This document shows, one piece after another, positions 10,966 through 22,234 of a stretch of DNA of 64,000 nt (positions within the stretch are counted from its first letter, which is position 1; the number at the start of each line of letters is the position of its first letter). The position numbers and the translations under genes are program-made. Source of the DNA: Boletus sp. NGJ (taxonomy: Eukaryota; Basidiomycota; Agaricomycetes; Boletales; Boletaceae). The notes under the pieces were generated by a model that saw nothing but the letters and a program-made list of their open reading frames with translations, was not told the DNA's origin and did no database searches. Location: assembly GCA_019096195.1 (NCBI GenBank), contig JAGTXK010000038.1:310001-374000 (forward strand), written 5' to 3'.

Positions 10966-12094
10966 ATATTCTCCACTACTAAGTTTGATTCTCCACTCTT
11001 GCACTTATCTGAGACAACGCCTTCCAAGCCACTAACTCCGGAAGAGAAAGCAAAGGTTACTACCGCTCTTCCCGCCTCTTCCAACAAGATTTTTGTTGCA
11101 GTGCCTGCACGCATCTACTTTGCGCACCCGCAGCATAACACGTGGTCATATGGCGGACTGCAGGGAGCACTCGCATTCACCTATGACAAGTCGAAAGATG
11201 CACATTTCTTGAAGCTGGTGGATTTCGAAGGCACGCGGGGCGTTATATGGCACCACGAGCTTTACGAGCAATTCAAGGTCCACCAGGACCGGACCCTCTT
11301 TCATTCCTTCCCTGGTGATGTGAGTTCGTCGTCTGACCGGGAAATAGCAACTCAAGCACACTCATTTTTCAGGAGTGCATGATTGGTGTAGTGTTCGCCG
11401 CAGAGAAAGATGCAAAGTTGTTCCACAAGAAAGTCACGACTCGCAAAGAGGAGAAAGGTATGCGAGAACGGTGCTGCTCCAAGAACCGATATGCTCATGC
11501 TGCGTGTTAGCCACAAAGGTTGCATCGGAGCCGAAGAAGGTCAAGAAAGGGGGGAAGATCGATAAATCAATGATCTCAGGGCCTAAAGAGGGTACATTCC
11601 AACATGTCGCACATGTTGGTTACGACGAGGAGAAGGGATTCACAAGCAACAATGTGGACGAGTCGTGGCTGTCACTTGTTCGAGATCTCGAGGACCGAGG
11701 AGTCACCGCGGATGTCATTGAGAAGAACAAAGATTTCATCCAAGATTTCGTCCGCCAAGCACAGCAGAGTGTGGATGCACCAGCACCGTCAGCGGCACTT
11801 AAGAAGAAGCCACCGCCCCCTCCTCCAGTGCGTCCGCAGAACGGCACACCACTCCTAACATCACCTCCGCCCCCACCGCCCCCACCGCCTCCACCAGCAC
11901 CAGCAACACTAGTATCTCGAGCTAGCGGGGCCCCCCCGCCTCCTCGCGGGCTCTCCACCACCGCCACCGCCACCACCCAGGCAACCACAGCTCTCCACCA
12001 AAATAAGCCTCCTTGGCTATCCACAAATGTAATCAGAGCTTCAACAGTCGTGTTGCCGCTGCTTTTATACAGTGCACTATCTTGGAATGCATAA
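10966..12094 (+). pseudogene. Las17/WASP-like protein (WH1, CRIB-like, proline-rich), no VCA module and no clear start
   Basis: Las17/WASP proteins recruit Arp2/3 to endocytic actin patches. The WH1 domain is well preserved: SSNKIFVAVPARIYFAHP, TWSYGGLQGALAF, FLKLVDFEGTRGVIWHHELY, FHSFPGD, then after an intron (about 11320-11375) CMIGVVFAAEKDAKLF. A second intron (about 11458-11513) leads to a basic stretch and the GTPase-binding-like ISGPKEGTFQHVAHVGY. Proline runs follow at about 11810-11960. Frame changes are possible within the C-rich run near 11930. The reading then ends at 12094 in a non-homologous tail. WH2, central and acidic segments needed to activate Arp2/3 are not found in any frame downstream. 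The open frame starts after a stop at 10963 and has no ATG before WH1. Either a broken gene or one with an unrecognised first exon and a lost 3' end. Confidence 0.6.
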
Positions 12095-13564
12095 TGTTGG
12101 TCACCTTCACTCATTATGCAGTATGATGTATTATCGGCTTGGCAATTTAATGGTGAAGGGACCCAACATCAACATCTTGCTATGCATTATGAGATGGTGT
12201 ACTGTAGATAAGTTGTAAACGGTTTATGGTTTCCAATGTTCCATAGTGTTGACATATTTTTCACAATTGAGCTCGGTAAGCTCCATCATGTCCACTCAGC
12301 TGTTATCAATCTGTCCGTCCCACCATCTCATACGATACTTGACTTTTTGATGCACAACATCTCTCGGATGTCTCGCGTTCTACCGGTGCCAGACAGACGC
12401 CGGTCACCATTGCACCACGAGACGCTCCGTCGCCTTGACGCAATTGATCACCAACGTTTCAGCTTGGTTCCCACATGCATTTCTCAGGAACAGAACGAAG
12501 TCCCTGGCAGCTACGCGGACGACATAAGACATAGGATGTGGATTGAGGCCCCAGTGACTGCCTAATAAATGTGGTGAGTACCAGGTGATGAGCGTGATCG
12601 TACACATTCCGATGTGCAGAAATATTATGAATGCTTAGCAAACAACTCAGTGATCAAGGAAAAACGGGGAAAATAACCAGAAAGATCCAGGACTAGGAAC
12701 TGGAAGGCGCGGGCGAGCCAGCGGGAACAGTCTACTTCGGGATATAGAACTCGAACACACTCGACGGTCGAGCCCAATTTGGAGGGTTCTGAAAAGCGCC
12801 TGAGGAAGGAGGCACTGAAAGCCGTGATATATATGATGCGGTTGATTTCAAGGCACGTTTAGAACGCTCTTCAACTCAATGTCAGCTTACTTACTTGTAC
12901 CCAGTATACGAATGATGTTTCAAGTCGTAAGTTGTGTTTCATGGACAGCATAATAACCTCAGGTCAGCGGGTGGAGCGAATCCAGGGTACCTGGAGGTAT
13001 GTACTAATATGCCAATTATGTTCTACCATTGAGCGAAGCGAAAGCCGAGGTGCGATTGCCGGATCGTTGACAAGTCTATGGTATTTCCCGGCCGCTCAAA
13101 CATCTCGCTGTGACTCGGACGTTCCCCTAGCAAAAGTTCAACGGTGTTGCAACTGATATCTAGATTGCGTGACAGTACTTTTACCCTTTTGACTGGCGAA
13201 TTGTTCTACCCACAGCGATGAGGCTTTCCCGAGGTCTGTCATCGCCATGATATGGTTTTACAAAAAGCTTCTCACACTATCTATTTCACATCTCTCCAAA
13301 TTGGCCCTTTCATACGCAGATTCAAATACTTGATCCCCGTGAGCGACAATCCGGATCCCCATGAATTTCCAGTATCGTATCTTGGCGACTGATTGTCTGC
13401 AACCACCACGGCTTTACAACGCTGGCCCTGATCAGAGTTTCTCCGTGACTCGGACCGCAGTATCCATTACCTCCGAAGAACTCCACGTATGGACCACAGT
13501 CTCTTCCTGTGAAGATACTTAAGTAGCTCAATCTCCATCTTGCGTGACGCAATATTCGGTCCCG
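12095..13564. other. Intergenic, no gene recognised
   Basis: About 1.5 kb with many stops in all frames. Short open frames around 12236-12640 on both strands resemble nothing I know. The last 200 bp are the presumed promoter of the GH12 gene. Confidence 0.4.
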
Positions 13565-14553
13565 ATGAATTCTTGGTTCCTACTGCTCTTACTCCTTCCA
13601 CTCGTTTTTACCTCCCCTCTTAAACGTGAGACCGGCGTCCAATACTGCGGTCAGTTCGAGACAATCAAATCTGGCTCGTACTCCCTATTCACCAATCATT
13701 GGGGCGAGTCTGATGCAACCTCCGGTTGGCAGTGCTCGGTACTCGAGCACGTCAATGGAAGCACCGCGACATGGTATACAAACTGGGGATGGACCGGTGG
13801 CACTGGCATCAAAAGCTTCACCAACATTCAGCTCAATGATGGGAATAATCGACAACTCAGTGCAATTTCTACCATGCAAGTGCGTTTCCCGTCGCACGTC
13901 GTCTTTGGTATCTTCCCACTGAGATGATGTCGTAGTCGCGTTGGCACTGGGGTCTGAAAAATACTGGGACTGAGACAGTCGTGGCTGATGTTGCCTATGA
14001 TTTGTTCACTTCCTACTCTCCTGGCGGTTCCAATGTGAACGAGGTCATGCTCTGGCTTGCCAATTACAACGCGGGACCAATCTCTTACGAGTATGGTTCC
14101 GACGGTGAAGCAGTCCCGATCGCGACAAACCTCACCATCGCTGGTTACGAATGGTCAGTCACTCTGAGACGGCTCCCGCAGTAAATTCAGGCGTACTGTA
14201 TTGCAGGAACATGTACTGTGGCTCCAACGGTTACAACGAGGTTTACTCGTTCCTTCCCGCTCAAGGTGATATCACCACCTTCAACGGTGACATTTATGGA
14301 TTTTTCACCGTAAGGGTTCCCTTGTACCACACATGCAAGTTATCTAATACTCTGGATTGCACCGTAGCACCTGATCGATGCTGGGTATATCAACTCTTCA
14401 GAATACCTCACGACTGCGCAGGCCGGGACGGAGGCGACATCTGGAAGTGCCCTTTTCGTGACGTACGTGCTGTATTCCCTGCTTGATTCGATTCGATTTA
14501 ATTCACGCGTTTTCTGCTCTTTCAGGGCGAAGTACAGTCTGACCATCACCTAG
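13565..14553 (+). CDS. Secreted GH12 endoglucanase (cellulase/xyloglucanase type)
   Basis: Hydrolyses beta-1,4-glucan or xyloglucan in plant cell wall; secreted. Five exons (13565-13879, 13936-14153, 14207-14309, 14368-14462, 14526-14553) sum to 759 nt, 252 residues. The signal peptide is [19 protein letters not shown] with a KR site after it. GH12 landmarks: [50 protein letters not shown] with the likely nucleophile Glu, [15 protein letters not shown], and [15 protein letters not shown] with the likely acid/base Glu. Both catalytic glutamates are present and the fold is full length, so it should be active. Single-gene context; no CBM or linker is present. Confidence 0.93.
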
Positions 14554-15421
14554 GAAGTTGGTGTGCGTTTTCAAGTGTTAGCACACGGATGCTTGTTTGA
14601 TTACAGCTCATCGGGAATTATTTTTTTGTTCGGGTACCTGGCGTATCACAAATTTACTGTCGTTTAGTGTATCTGTGTCTGATGAGATGATCTAAGCATC
14701 GTGTCCCAGGTGTCAATACTTACCCGTCCTGAGCCAGTCGTTCGGTTTTCTCCTCGGTAAAAGAAAAGGTTCGCCGGGTACAATTCACCCGGAGCCGAGA
14801 CATCATTTTCCAACAGATCCACGAGCGGGTCTAGTAGGAACGGTTTCCTCCAGGGACATACAGATTACACGGTTACGAGAAGTTGTCCCGTTGGATACGC
14901 CTGACGCAATGGAAATACATTGAATTTTCTAACGCACGCAGAGTCTCTGCAGCATCACATACGAACAAGAATCGGGAGAGAGTGTCAATAAGGGGTCGTA
15001 ACAAATGTAAAAGAGGTTCCACAGACGGAGGCGTTCCAAAAACGAGCGAGAAAGCATAACGATGTAGCTGGCGGTGCCTATTGTGTGGCAGGGGCGGAAA
15101 GAAGATGACGGGGTATGTGAATGCACCTGGGGTAACAAGAAAGAAAGAAAAAGCCTAAAACAGAACCGTGGAGCAAAACGATGGGGATGGACGTACATAA
15201 AAGCGAAAGAATTAGGATAAAATATAAGAGGTGGGCAAAAGGGAGATAGTGAAATAACTAGATAAGAAAATAAGAAAAAGAGCTAGTTCCGGTGGGTGAG
15301 ATTATCCAGTGGAGTAAGCGTCAGGTCAGGTTCAAATTCACACAGTCCCTGTCCGTACACGCGACCGTTTATCTCCTCTGTCGCTCAGTTGCACCACAAA
15401 ACCACCGCGCGGCTCTAAAAA
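14554..15421. other. Intergenic between convergent genes
   Basis: No conserved coding frame seen. Purine-rich stretches lie around 15120-15290 on the plus strand. It presumably holds the 3' ends of the GH12 and RAX1-like transcripts. Confidence 0.4.
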
Positions 15422-16775
15422 TCACAATCGATAGCCGGGAACAGCCCAGAATATCAGGACTAACGCAGTCACGCAGATCGCGACAAGCGTCGTAACCCAG
15501 ATGGCACGGCCAAGGAGCAGCTTCTTCACGTAAGGTTCGCGAATGGTAAGCGTGCGGAATGGGGTAGATTCCGATTGACCCAGGAACACGAGGACGGGAT
15601 CAAGCTCGTATTGATGTGAGATGAGGAACAGGATAGCGAACGTGAAGGGTAGGAAAAGCTGCGGTGAAAATGTTACAAATGATTGCAGGCGCAATTCTCC
15701 AAAAGGGACTCACGAAGAAACGTTTGGATTTTGGTTGTACATCGAGGAAAATGAGGGAAAATGCGGTAGCCAGTCCGATCCAGAGTATGAGCAACCCCAA
15801 CACGAGGCGTACGAGGGCAGATAGGGGTGTCAAATTGCCGAATGCCTTCGCTCTCAGGAAGCGCGGAAATGCATCTTGCTCCATAGCGCGGAAGCAGTAT
15901 TCCTTTTGTGCGTGGAACATATCGGGAATGTGTGCCAACAGGTTCAGCTCACTCTGCGACTTGGGTTCCTGCGTGCTGCTCAGTGGGAAAGTGTGTATGC
16001 GCAGCGCAGGGGGGAGGTAGATTTCGTGGTTTTCAGGAGACCCTACGGTGCCTGCAGGAGAGAGATATCGGAGATAGATGCGCTCCGCAGATGCAACGAG
16101 GTCCAAACGGGAAATAGCAGCAGAACGGGGAATGATCGTAGGGGCACGTGAGGCTCGTCGCAGGTTGAATAGTGTGGGTGTGCGTCCTGAAAGTGAGAAA
16201 GGGGTTGTCGAACGGGGTGGATCGTATTCAGTAGGAGGTGATGTGGACGCGATTCGTTCTTTGTCAATTCCAGGTGTCCGCGGACGCGGGCTAGTTGAGC
16301 GACCACCAGCACGTTTCTCATCACCGGCAGTAGCGAGAGCGTGTTTTTCTTGGTCGTTCAATAAGTCGCTAGTGCTGGCGGTACTTCGCTTCCCCGCGTT
16401 CGGCTGGAGGCCAACGACTGCTCCATAGATTGAGCCGCGCCGACGCGCATAGTCCCAATACTGGGGCCAGTCATCCTTGATGGTTCGTCCAGATTTGCGA
16501 ACGTCCTTGAAGTAGGCTCTGCAGAGGTTTTCGTGCTGTTGAACGTCAAGCCAAAAATCTAGTATATCTTCTGCGCCCTCCCGCTGAAGAAAAAGACTGG
16601 TTATAACGAAAGGTCAATACACCACCCGATGTCAGAGGTGGAGGGGAACCGACTAGAACATGAACAAGTCGACTGGAGGTCTTGTCCTTCTCGACAGGAC
16701 CTCCGTGAAGGAAGGAAGTCTGTTCTTGCGGCTGTTGAGCCAGTCTTCCTGTTGTCGTTTTTGCTCGTCGTCCAT
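15422..16775 (-). CDS. RAX1: RAX1-like RGS-domain membrane protein
   Basis: Fungal proteins of this type combine an RGS-like domain with C-terminal membrane helices and act in polarity/bud-site marking in yeast. Three exons (16654-16775, 15714-16596, 15422-15658) give 1242 nt, 413 residues. The N-terminus has LPSFTEVLSRRTRPPVDLF joined across the intron to YLFLQREGAEDILDFWLDVQ and HENLCRAYFKDVRKSGRTI, the RGS core. A Ser/Pro-rich insert follows, then IYLPPALR, AFPRFLRAKAFGNL, and membrane segments LVRLVLGLLILWIGLATAF, PFTFAILFLIS and AIWVTTLVAICVTALVLIF. FLGQSESTPFRTLTIREPYV between helices is also typical. Divergent from the complex I subunit gene at 16948. Confidence 0.87.
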
Positions 16776-16947
16776 AGCGGTACTGAGGTCGTTTCAAGGG
16801 CAAGAACTGCAGCGAGCAGCCTGTGGGGACGTCGATGTCAAGGAAGAGTGTGTGGAAAGTCGGTTTGACAACCAACGTTACAGTTGTATTATGTAATAGT
16901 CTCAACCTACTCGTTCTCTTGCAACTTGAACAAGGCTCATCTCCGCC
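16776..16947. promoter_or_regulatory. Shared upstream region of the RAX1-like and NDUFA2 genes
   Basis: 172 bp separate the two opposite start codons, so both promoters must lie here or overlap the 5' parts of the genes. I see no clear TATA box. Function is inferred from geometry alone. Confidence 0.4.
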
Positions 16948-17360
16948 ATGTCCTCGTTTGCAAAGGCACTCTCACCAGCACTCCGCGAGATCCGTATCCT
17001 GTGTTGCCAAACAGCCCAGGCATCTGCGGGCACGCGGTGAGTTGACAAGGGTTTCTCTCCGCGAACAGTTAAGCGACAAAAATATTGACTCCACTTGTCA
17101 TCAACAGTCAATTTGTCGTCTCCGAGTATCCCATCATCAAGAAACACAACCCAGACTTGCCCGTCTTGATCAGGGAGGCCACCGGCACCCCCTCACGCGT
17201 GTTTGCTCGCTTTGGTGCGTTCCCCGTGCGCTTCCGCGCGCGTGTTGATGGCTGTACTAAACGTACCGTAGAGCGCGGTGTTGAAAAGCACGTTGAGCTA
17301 GACAATCTTTCTTCTTCGGAAGTGGCCTCCAAGATAGCCCAGCTGCTCAGCGTTTCATAA
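16948..17360 (+). CDS. NADH:ubiquinone oxidoreductase subunit NDUFA2 (B8)
   Basis: Thioredoxin-fold accessory subunit in the matrix arm of complex I (L51/S25/CI-B8 family). Exons 16948-17036, 17108-17214 and 17272-17360 sum to 285 nt, 94 residues, the normal family size. The sequence runs FAKALSPALREIRILCCQTA, ASAGTRQFVVSEYPIIKKHN, LPVLIREATGTPSRVFARF and, across the second intron, ERGVEKHVELDNLSSSEV. The cysteine pair of the family is only partly kept (CCQ near the N-terminus). The alternative reading without splicing inserts residues foreign to the family, so both introns are well supported. Confidence 0.93.
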
Positions 17361-17745
17361 TGGCATTCACTACCTGTTACACAATCCACACCACTATTTT
17401 TACGTCTGCGCTCCCGAGAGTCATTTTTACATGGCTGCTTCATGGTCCTGTGCAATTCCCAACACCGCCCATTCGCCTTGAGGAATGGATGCTTCCTCGG
17501 CGTGCGGTAAACTCGTGTCCTTGCTTCAGCTCCGAGAAACGAACTGCCCCTGATAGCCTTCCCGGTTGTCTCTCAACACTTCCACACAGGTATTTCGTTC
17601 GCATTGTTGTCCCGCCTCCGAAAAAGTGTTCAAACTGAGATCTCTCGTGAAATGATCTATTCTACTGATTGAATCGCTTAGCCGTTCGCGCTTCTAAAAT
17701 GTTAGGGAAAAGATATTTCCATAATCCGTGGCTCCCTCGTGGATC
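17361..17745. other. Intergenic between convergent genes
   Basis: 385 bp with no conserved frame. It presumably holds the 3' untranslated parts of NDUFA2 and of the membrane-protein gene ending at 17746. Confidence 0.4.
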
Positions 17746-19503
17746 CTACGCCCCTCTGTTCTGATCGTCCTTCTCTCCCAAGACGCCCTCTCCGTGTTTT
17801 CCTGCTATTTCGACCCCCACTTCTCGATCGTGTTCCAACTTAAGATTTCGTATCAACCAGAATTCGTACACTAACACTAATGTCCCACAGATTAACGACA
17901 GCGCACCGGTAACGATGATCGTCGATTTCTCCGTTTTGCCAAATACGCCGCCCTGTGTGCCGAAGACACTCGACAAGGTTGAGATTACCCCGGCTACGGA
18001 GTTAAGGCATCCAGGGCTTGTGAGTGGAAACATGAGGAAAGGCTACCCTCTCAACGGTGGGTCACTCACATGAAGATGCGGTTAGTGATCCAGACATAAT
18101 TTTTCTGCCATCTCCACCACAACCAGATCATTCCACATGCGCCGATACCAGTGCATACCCATGCAATGACGTATCTTTATCCATGTCAAGAAAGAACGTG
18201 ATATCATCTGAAGAACGGCTTACAGTGAGACATTGTTGACCACGTCCAGAATAGCACTTTGAGGGGTTCCCGCTGGCTCATTCTTCCATGATGCAAAAGT
18301 GCCTGGGAAGAGCAAAAATCCGGCAAGCAAGATCCAGGTGAAGAACGCGGCGAGAATGTTGAAGAGCGGCGAGATATCGTCCAGTGCGAGCAGCATATTG
18401 ACATAACGCGTCTGTACCTGACCGTCATAGTTTGCGGGCAAAGCTGGTCGCTGCGTGGTGCGACGGATCTCGTTTGCGGCGCGTGCCGGTGCTAGGGGAC
18501 GCGGTTGTGTTTCAATTACCTTGTGGATCGACTGCGCCGCGACGATGGTTCCATGTGGGCTGGACGGAGGAACACGTGCGTGCGACCGCGATCTCTGAGG
18601 TGATCCCGAGGGCATGTGAGTGGGCCCGGTACCTGGATGATATGAGACAGACATGCCAGGTGGCGGCGATGTCGGATGGTGATTCCTCTGAGAAGCACCA
18701 TTGACACCATTCAGCGAGATGCGCGATGCATTCAATGTCGCGGAGCTTCCGTGACCATGTACGGGCTGTGTGATACTCGACGCATATCGATGCGACGCAG
18801 CACTTGGAGGTCGGGATCGAGAACGAGGACGGACAATGTGATGCGAGGTGCTAGGGTGGTGGTGGCCAGAATGATGAGACGAAAGGTGCGGCGCGCTCGT
18901 ATTCTGGTACACAGTCGCAGATGACTGTTGATACACGCCGTGGGACGATCCTTGGCGATGCATGCCCGCGCTCTGAAATGGCGTTGGTGCGGGTGGGAAC
19001 TGGGATTGGACTGGAACGCCTGGTCCGTGTCCTTGTCCCCAGCCTGATGTGACTGCGGAGGGAACGTTGAGCGCCGTACGCGACGGTTGGGGGACATCCC
19101 TGATGAGAGGTCCCGGTCCCTGTGGCGCTCTGATACTCCCTTGCCCAGATGAGCTTCGTTGGTGCCCAGAGCGTTGGGGTGAGGGTGATCGGGGGGAAAC
19201 AGGTGTTGATGAACTCGTTCCACCTGGGGAGTTGGACATTTGGTGCTGCCACTGCTGCGCGAGGAGTGACCCGGGATGGGGGACGAACGGATCCCCGATG
19301 CGCTCGACGGAGGAGTTACGAGAGGGAGATTGCTGGTAGGGCGTGCCAGCGGTCATTCCCATGGGCTCGGTTTGTTGGCGTGCTGGTGCTGGCCACTGGA
19401 TGGTGTATGGTGGGGACACATACGGATGTCCTGGGTCGCTGTGTGTCCTTGATCTCTGTCTTGATCTCGCTGGCGTACGATAGCCACTTGCGGAGGCGTA
19501 CAT
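17746..19503 (-). CDS. Large Ser/Pro/His-rich membrane protein, conserved in Agaricomycetes
   Basis: Exons 18224-19503, 18070-18174 and 17746-18016 give 1656 nt, 551 residues. The first ~360 residues are low complexity, rich in Ser, Pro, His and Gln and probably disordered and cytosolic. The last ~190 hold four hydrophobic segments: ISPLFNILAAFFTWILLAGF, VIAWVCTGIGACGMIWLW, PGCLNSVAGVISTLSSVFG and STIIVTGALSLICGTLVLVY, with the conserved-looking linker QKNYVWITNRIF between the second and third. I recognise the type as a recurrent uncharacterised basidiomycete protein but know no function. The start is the first ATG in the long open frame; an upstream exon cannot be excluded. Confidence 0.72.
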
Positions 19504-19734
19504 TGTCGCATCCCAGGTGGGTGGCCTGTTGGTAGCTCTGCTGCAAGTGAGATGGAATCGGGTACATCATTCCACGGCAAGTAAAACAGGTGCACACGTG
19601 TAGATGGTTTTCTATAGACCGCGAAACAACCATGTGGTAGGGATTTGGGGCTAATGCAAATTCCAAGTACAGCGTGCGTTCACCGGCACCCCCAATTCAG
19701 TGGACGAAAAAAGCATTGCAGCATGCCTGTCCAG

Positions 19735-21223
19735 CTAATATACAGCCAAGTCGATACCGTGTGCCTGGACGTTCGCTAGATATATCCTCTCCTCATTGAA
19801 AATAACGAGGCCAGACTTTGTAAACACCATGATCTCAGGGGTCGCACTGCTTGAAAGAACTTTCCGATGAGAATGCCCTCGGAGTTCCATACCTGTACTC
19901 CATCCTCACACCCTGAATAAACGTTGCCGTTCGTGTCAAGTTGGATGCCATCTGGGATGCCAGAATCGCTGCAAGCAAAGACACGACGGTTTTCAAACGA
20001 CTGGGTCGCTGGATCAACGTCATACTGATAGCTGTCGTAGCGCAGAGTAAGGGTGACCGAGAACAAACGAGGTCAAGGAAACTTACATCGTAGCAGGATA
20101 CGTCTGATTCTTTCCCAAAAAACCACGGGCTTGACCCGTGTCGGTCCTGAAAATGTATTTGTGAATCCTTGCTGCGGATTCAGCAAATATCCGTGTTCTA
20201 CTTACACGAATGCAATCTTGCCGTTGGGGGCAAAAGCGATGCCATTCGGGGCGACAAATTGGTCGGCGATAGCTCGGACTTGACCAGTCGATGGGTCAAA
20301 GCGGTACACCTGGGAAGGTAACATCGGCTGTGGACGAAATGCATTCAGCCAGCCGTATCTATATGAGTGTGTCAGCTTTACTCGTCTCCTAGGTCAACGG
20401 AGAACTTACGTGGGGTCAGTGAAAAACAAGATATCAGTCCCAGGTAGCACCTTGATATCGTTCAGTGAGTTGAACTGCCTGCCGTAGAAGTTGTCCAGCA
20501 GGACGGTCGTATTGAATGGTGGGCGAGGGTTCACGAGTACAATTGAAGGAGGCAGAAGGGCACGCCCTGAGGTAACAAAGAGAAGATTTCCCTTGTAAGG
20601 ACCCGTGCCTCCATTGACCATCTGCACAGTACCGGAAAGGTTTAACTGGACGAGTATGAGTGATTTCCTCCCGGTGTCATCTATTGTAAATCCTGCTCAC
20701 AGTCTGAATCTGTATGTTGACTCCACCCGTAGTAGCAGCAAGGGCATTATTGACTTCCGTCATGTCAAGCATCGAGACAACACTATTATTGTTCCAGCCA
20801 CTATACCCAAGAGGACCGCCACCGTTGCTGGAGAAAAAAACGATGTTGAGGTCGGGGACGTAGATCGGGGCTTCGTGAGCGAAGGCAAAGCCTAGGTTCG
20901 ACACGACAAGCCGAATAGTTGCATTCGGTCCCGTCACTTTGAGGAAGGAGGGATCAAACACTTGGATAAAGGGTGGGGTCGCGTTCGTCGGATTAAACCC
21001 CACGAAAGAGTCGTTTGTACGCCATTGAGTGTAGTTCGCACCCACGACATTGTATTCGAGGGGGTTAATGTACTGAGGTTGTAAACGCTCTCTTCTCGTG
21101 AGCCACGGTAGAGAACATACCACAGCGCCAAGGGGCAGAGTGGAAATCCGGGGCGTTAGCGGCCCTCGTGATTAACACTACCGCAATAGCAGTTATTAAC
21201 ACAGCGAAGGTTGACACCACCAC
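19735..21223 (-). pseudogene. Lactonohydrolase-like gene, copy A (start codon lost, two frame breaks)
   Basis: Tandem partner of the intact gene at 22235-23711, with the same intron positions. The conserved body reads well: INPLEYNVVGANYTQWRTND, FAHEAPIYVPDLNIVFFSSN, TVQMVNGGTGPYKGNLLF, FNSLNDIKVLPGTDILFFTD, SDSGIPDGIQLDTNGNVYSG. Differences from copy B: the start ATG is GTG here (complement of 21221-21223); one extra base at about 21148 puts the signal-peptide exon out of frame with the next exon; and a frame break near 19855 separates IGKFF from the expected C-terminal MVFTKSGLVIFNEERIYLAN. The frame breaks could be sequencing error at short runs, but the start-codon change is a substitution. 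An undetected upstream start could rescue it. Confidence 0.65.
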
Positions 21224-22234
21224 CGTCGGTAAAAAGCTGAGAAATGAATTCGCTTTTGTGCCGAAGTCCTGTCGTCCTTGCTCTCGTTATTATCGTTATC
21301 GTGACTCTAGACAGAGCGAGAGCACAGCGTGATACTATCTGAGGAGAAAACGCAGTATGAGCTGCCTAGCAAACACGAGCGCAGTAGAAGAACGAACAAA
21401 GAGGATAAATTAGGGGCTAACTAATTTACGGCGCGCACGGTTAGGAGGGGAATCATACCAAGCCTTCCAAGCCTTTCATAACATTACCCCCTGTTTGTAA
21501 CTTGAGTCTCGAGCAGGTCTAAAGCGTTAGAGAAAATATCAACAGCGTTTCCAACTCCTCGAACCTCGCCAGGCTTCAAATCCCTCTTCATCCGATCAGG
21601 GAGACGTCTCGGGTCGTTTGTCGGTCAAAGAAATTTTTGAATTTTCATGGATTCCTTGTTCGAGGTTTAAATTCTCGCAGCTCTCAAAACTTCATTGACA
21701 TAGATTCAGCAACGAAGCTCACCGCGACCCATAGACACACCCGGACATCTTCCATCGTCTTGTCTCCTTCCCCATCTGTTGCTTAGTGTTCTTCTCGGAG
21801 TAATTCTTTCCATCTCACTAGTGGTCACACTTTTTCGAGTCCTTGTTCCACGTGATCGCCTTGTGAGTTGGTCTAAGACCCTCCTGAACTGAGGCAGGAT
21901 TCGAGGGTGATATTAGGGATTCGGAAAAGGGAAGTATGAAAGACGGGATCAATCGAAGCATGCGTTGATCGATCAACGTTCAGCGTTCAACGGTGCGATG
22001 GACATGACAGTAAATGACAGTACAGAGGAAAGACCTTGGAGGTAAAATCACACAGCTCCAAACACAGCCAAGGAATGGTCTACGTAAGTTGGTTTTCTAG
22101 GTGTGAATAGTCCGGCTGAGCATCGAGACTACGGACAGGCCCAGGAGTTAGCAAGAATAATGCTACGGGAGGATAGAGACACAGTCGAGACTCTACGAGA
22201 CACTCCGAGACCTAAGACTAGGCCCGATCTCTAA
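21224..22234. other. Spacer between tandem lactonohydrolase copies
   Basis: About 1 kb without a recognised gene. Short gagac-rich repeats lie near 22180-22215. It includes the presumed former promoter of copy A. Confidence 0.4.

Noticed and set aside
11620-12114. Long minus-strand frame rich in Gly
   Set aside because: It is the antisense of the proline-rich part of the WASP-like gene; composition explains it.
12404-12640. MFS transporter fragment on the minus strand
   Set aside because: A single hydrophobic stretch without any facilitator signature is not enough.
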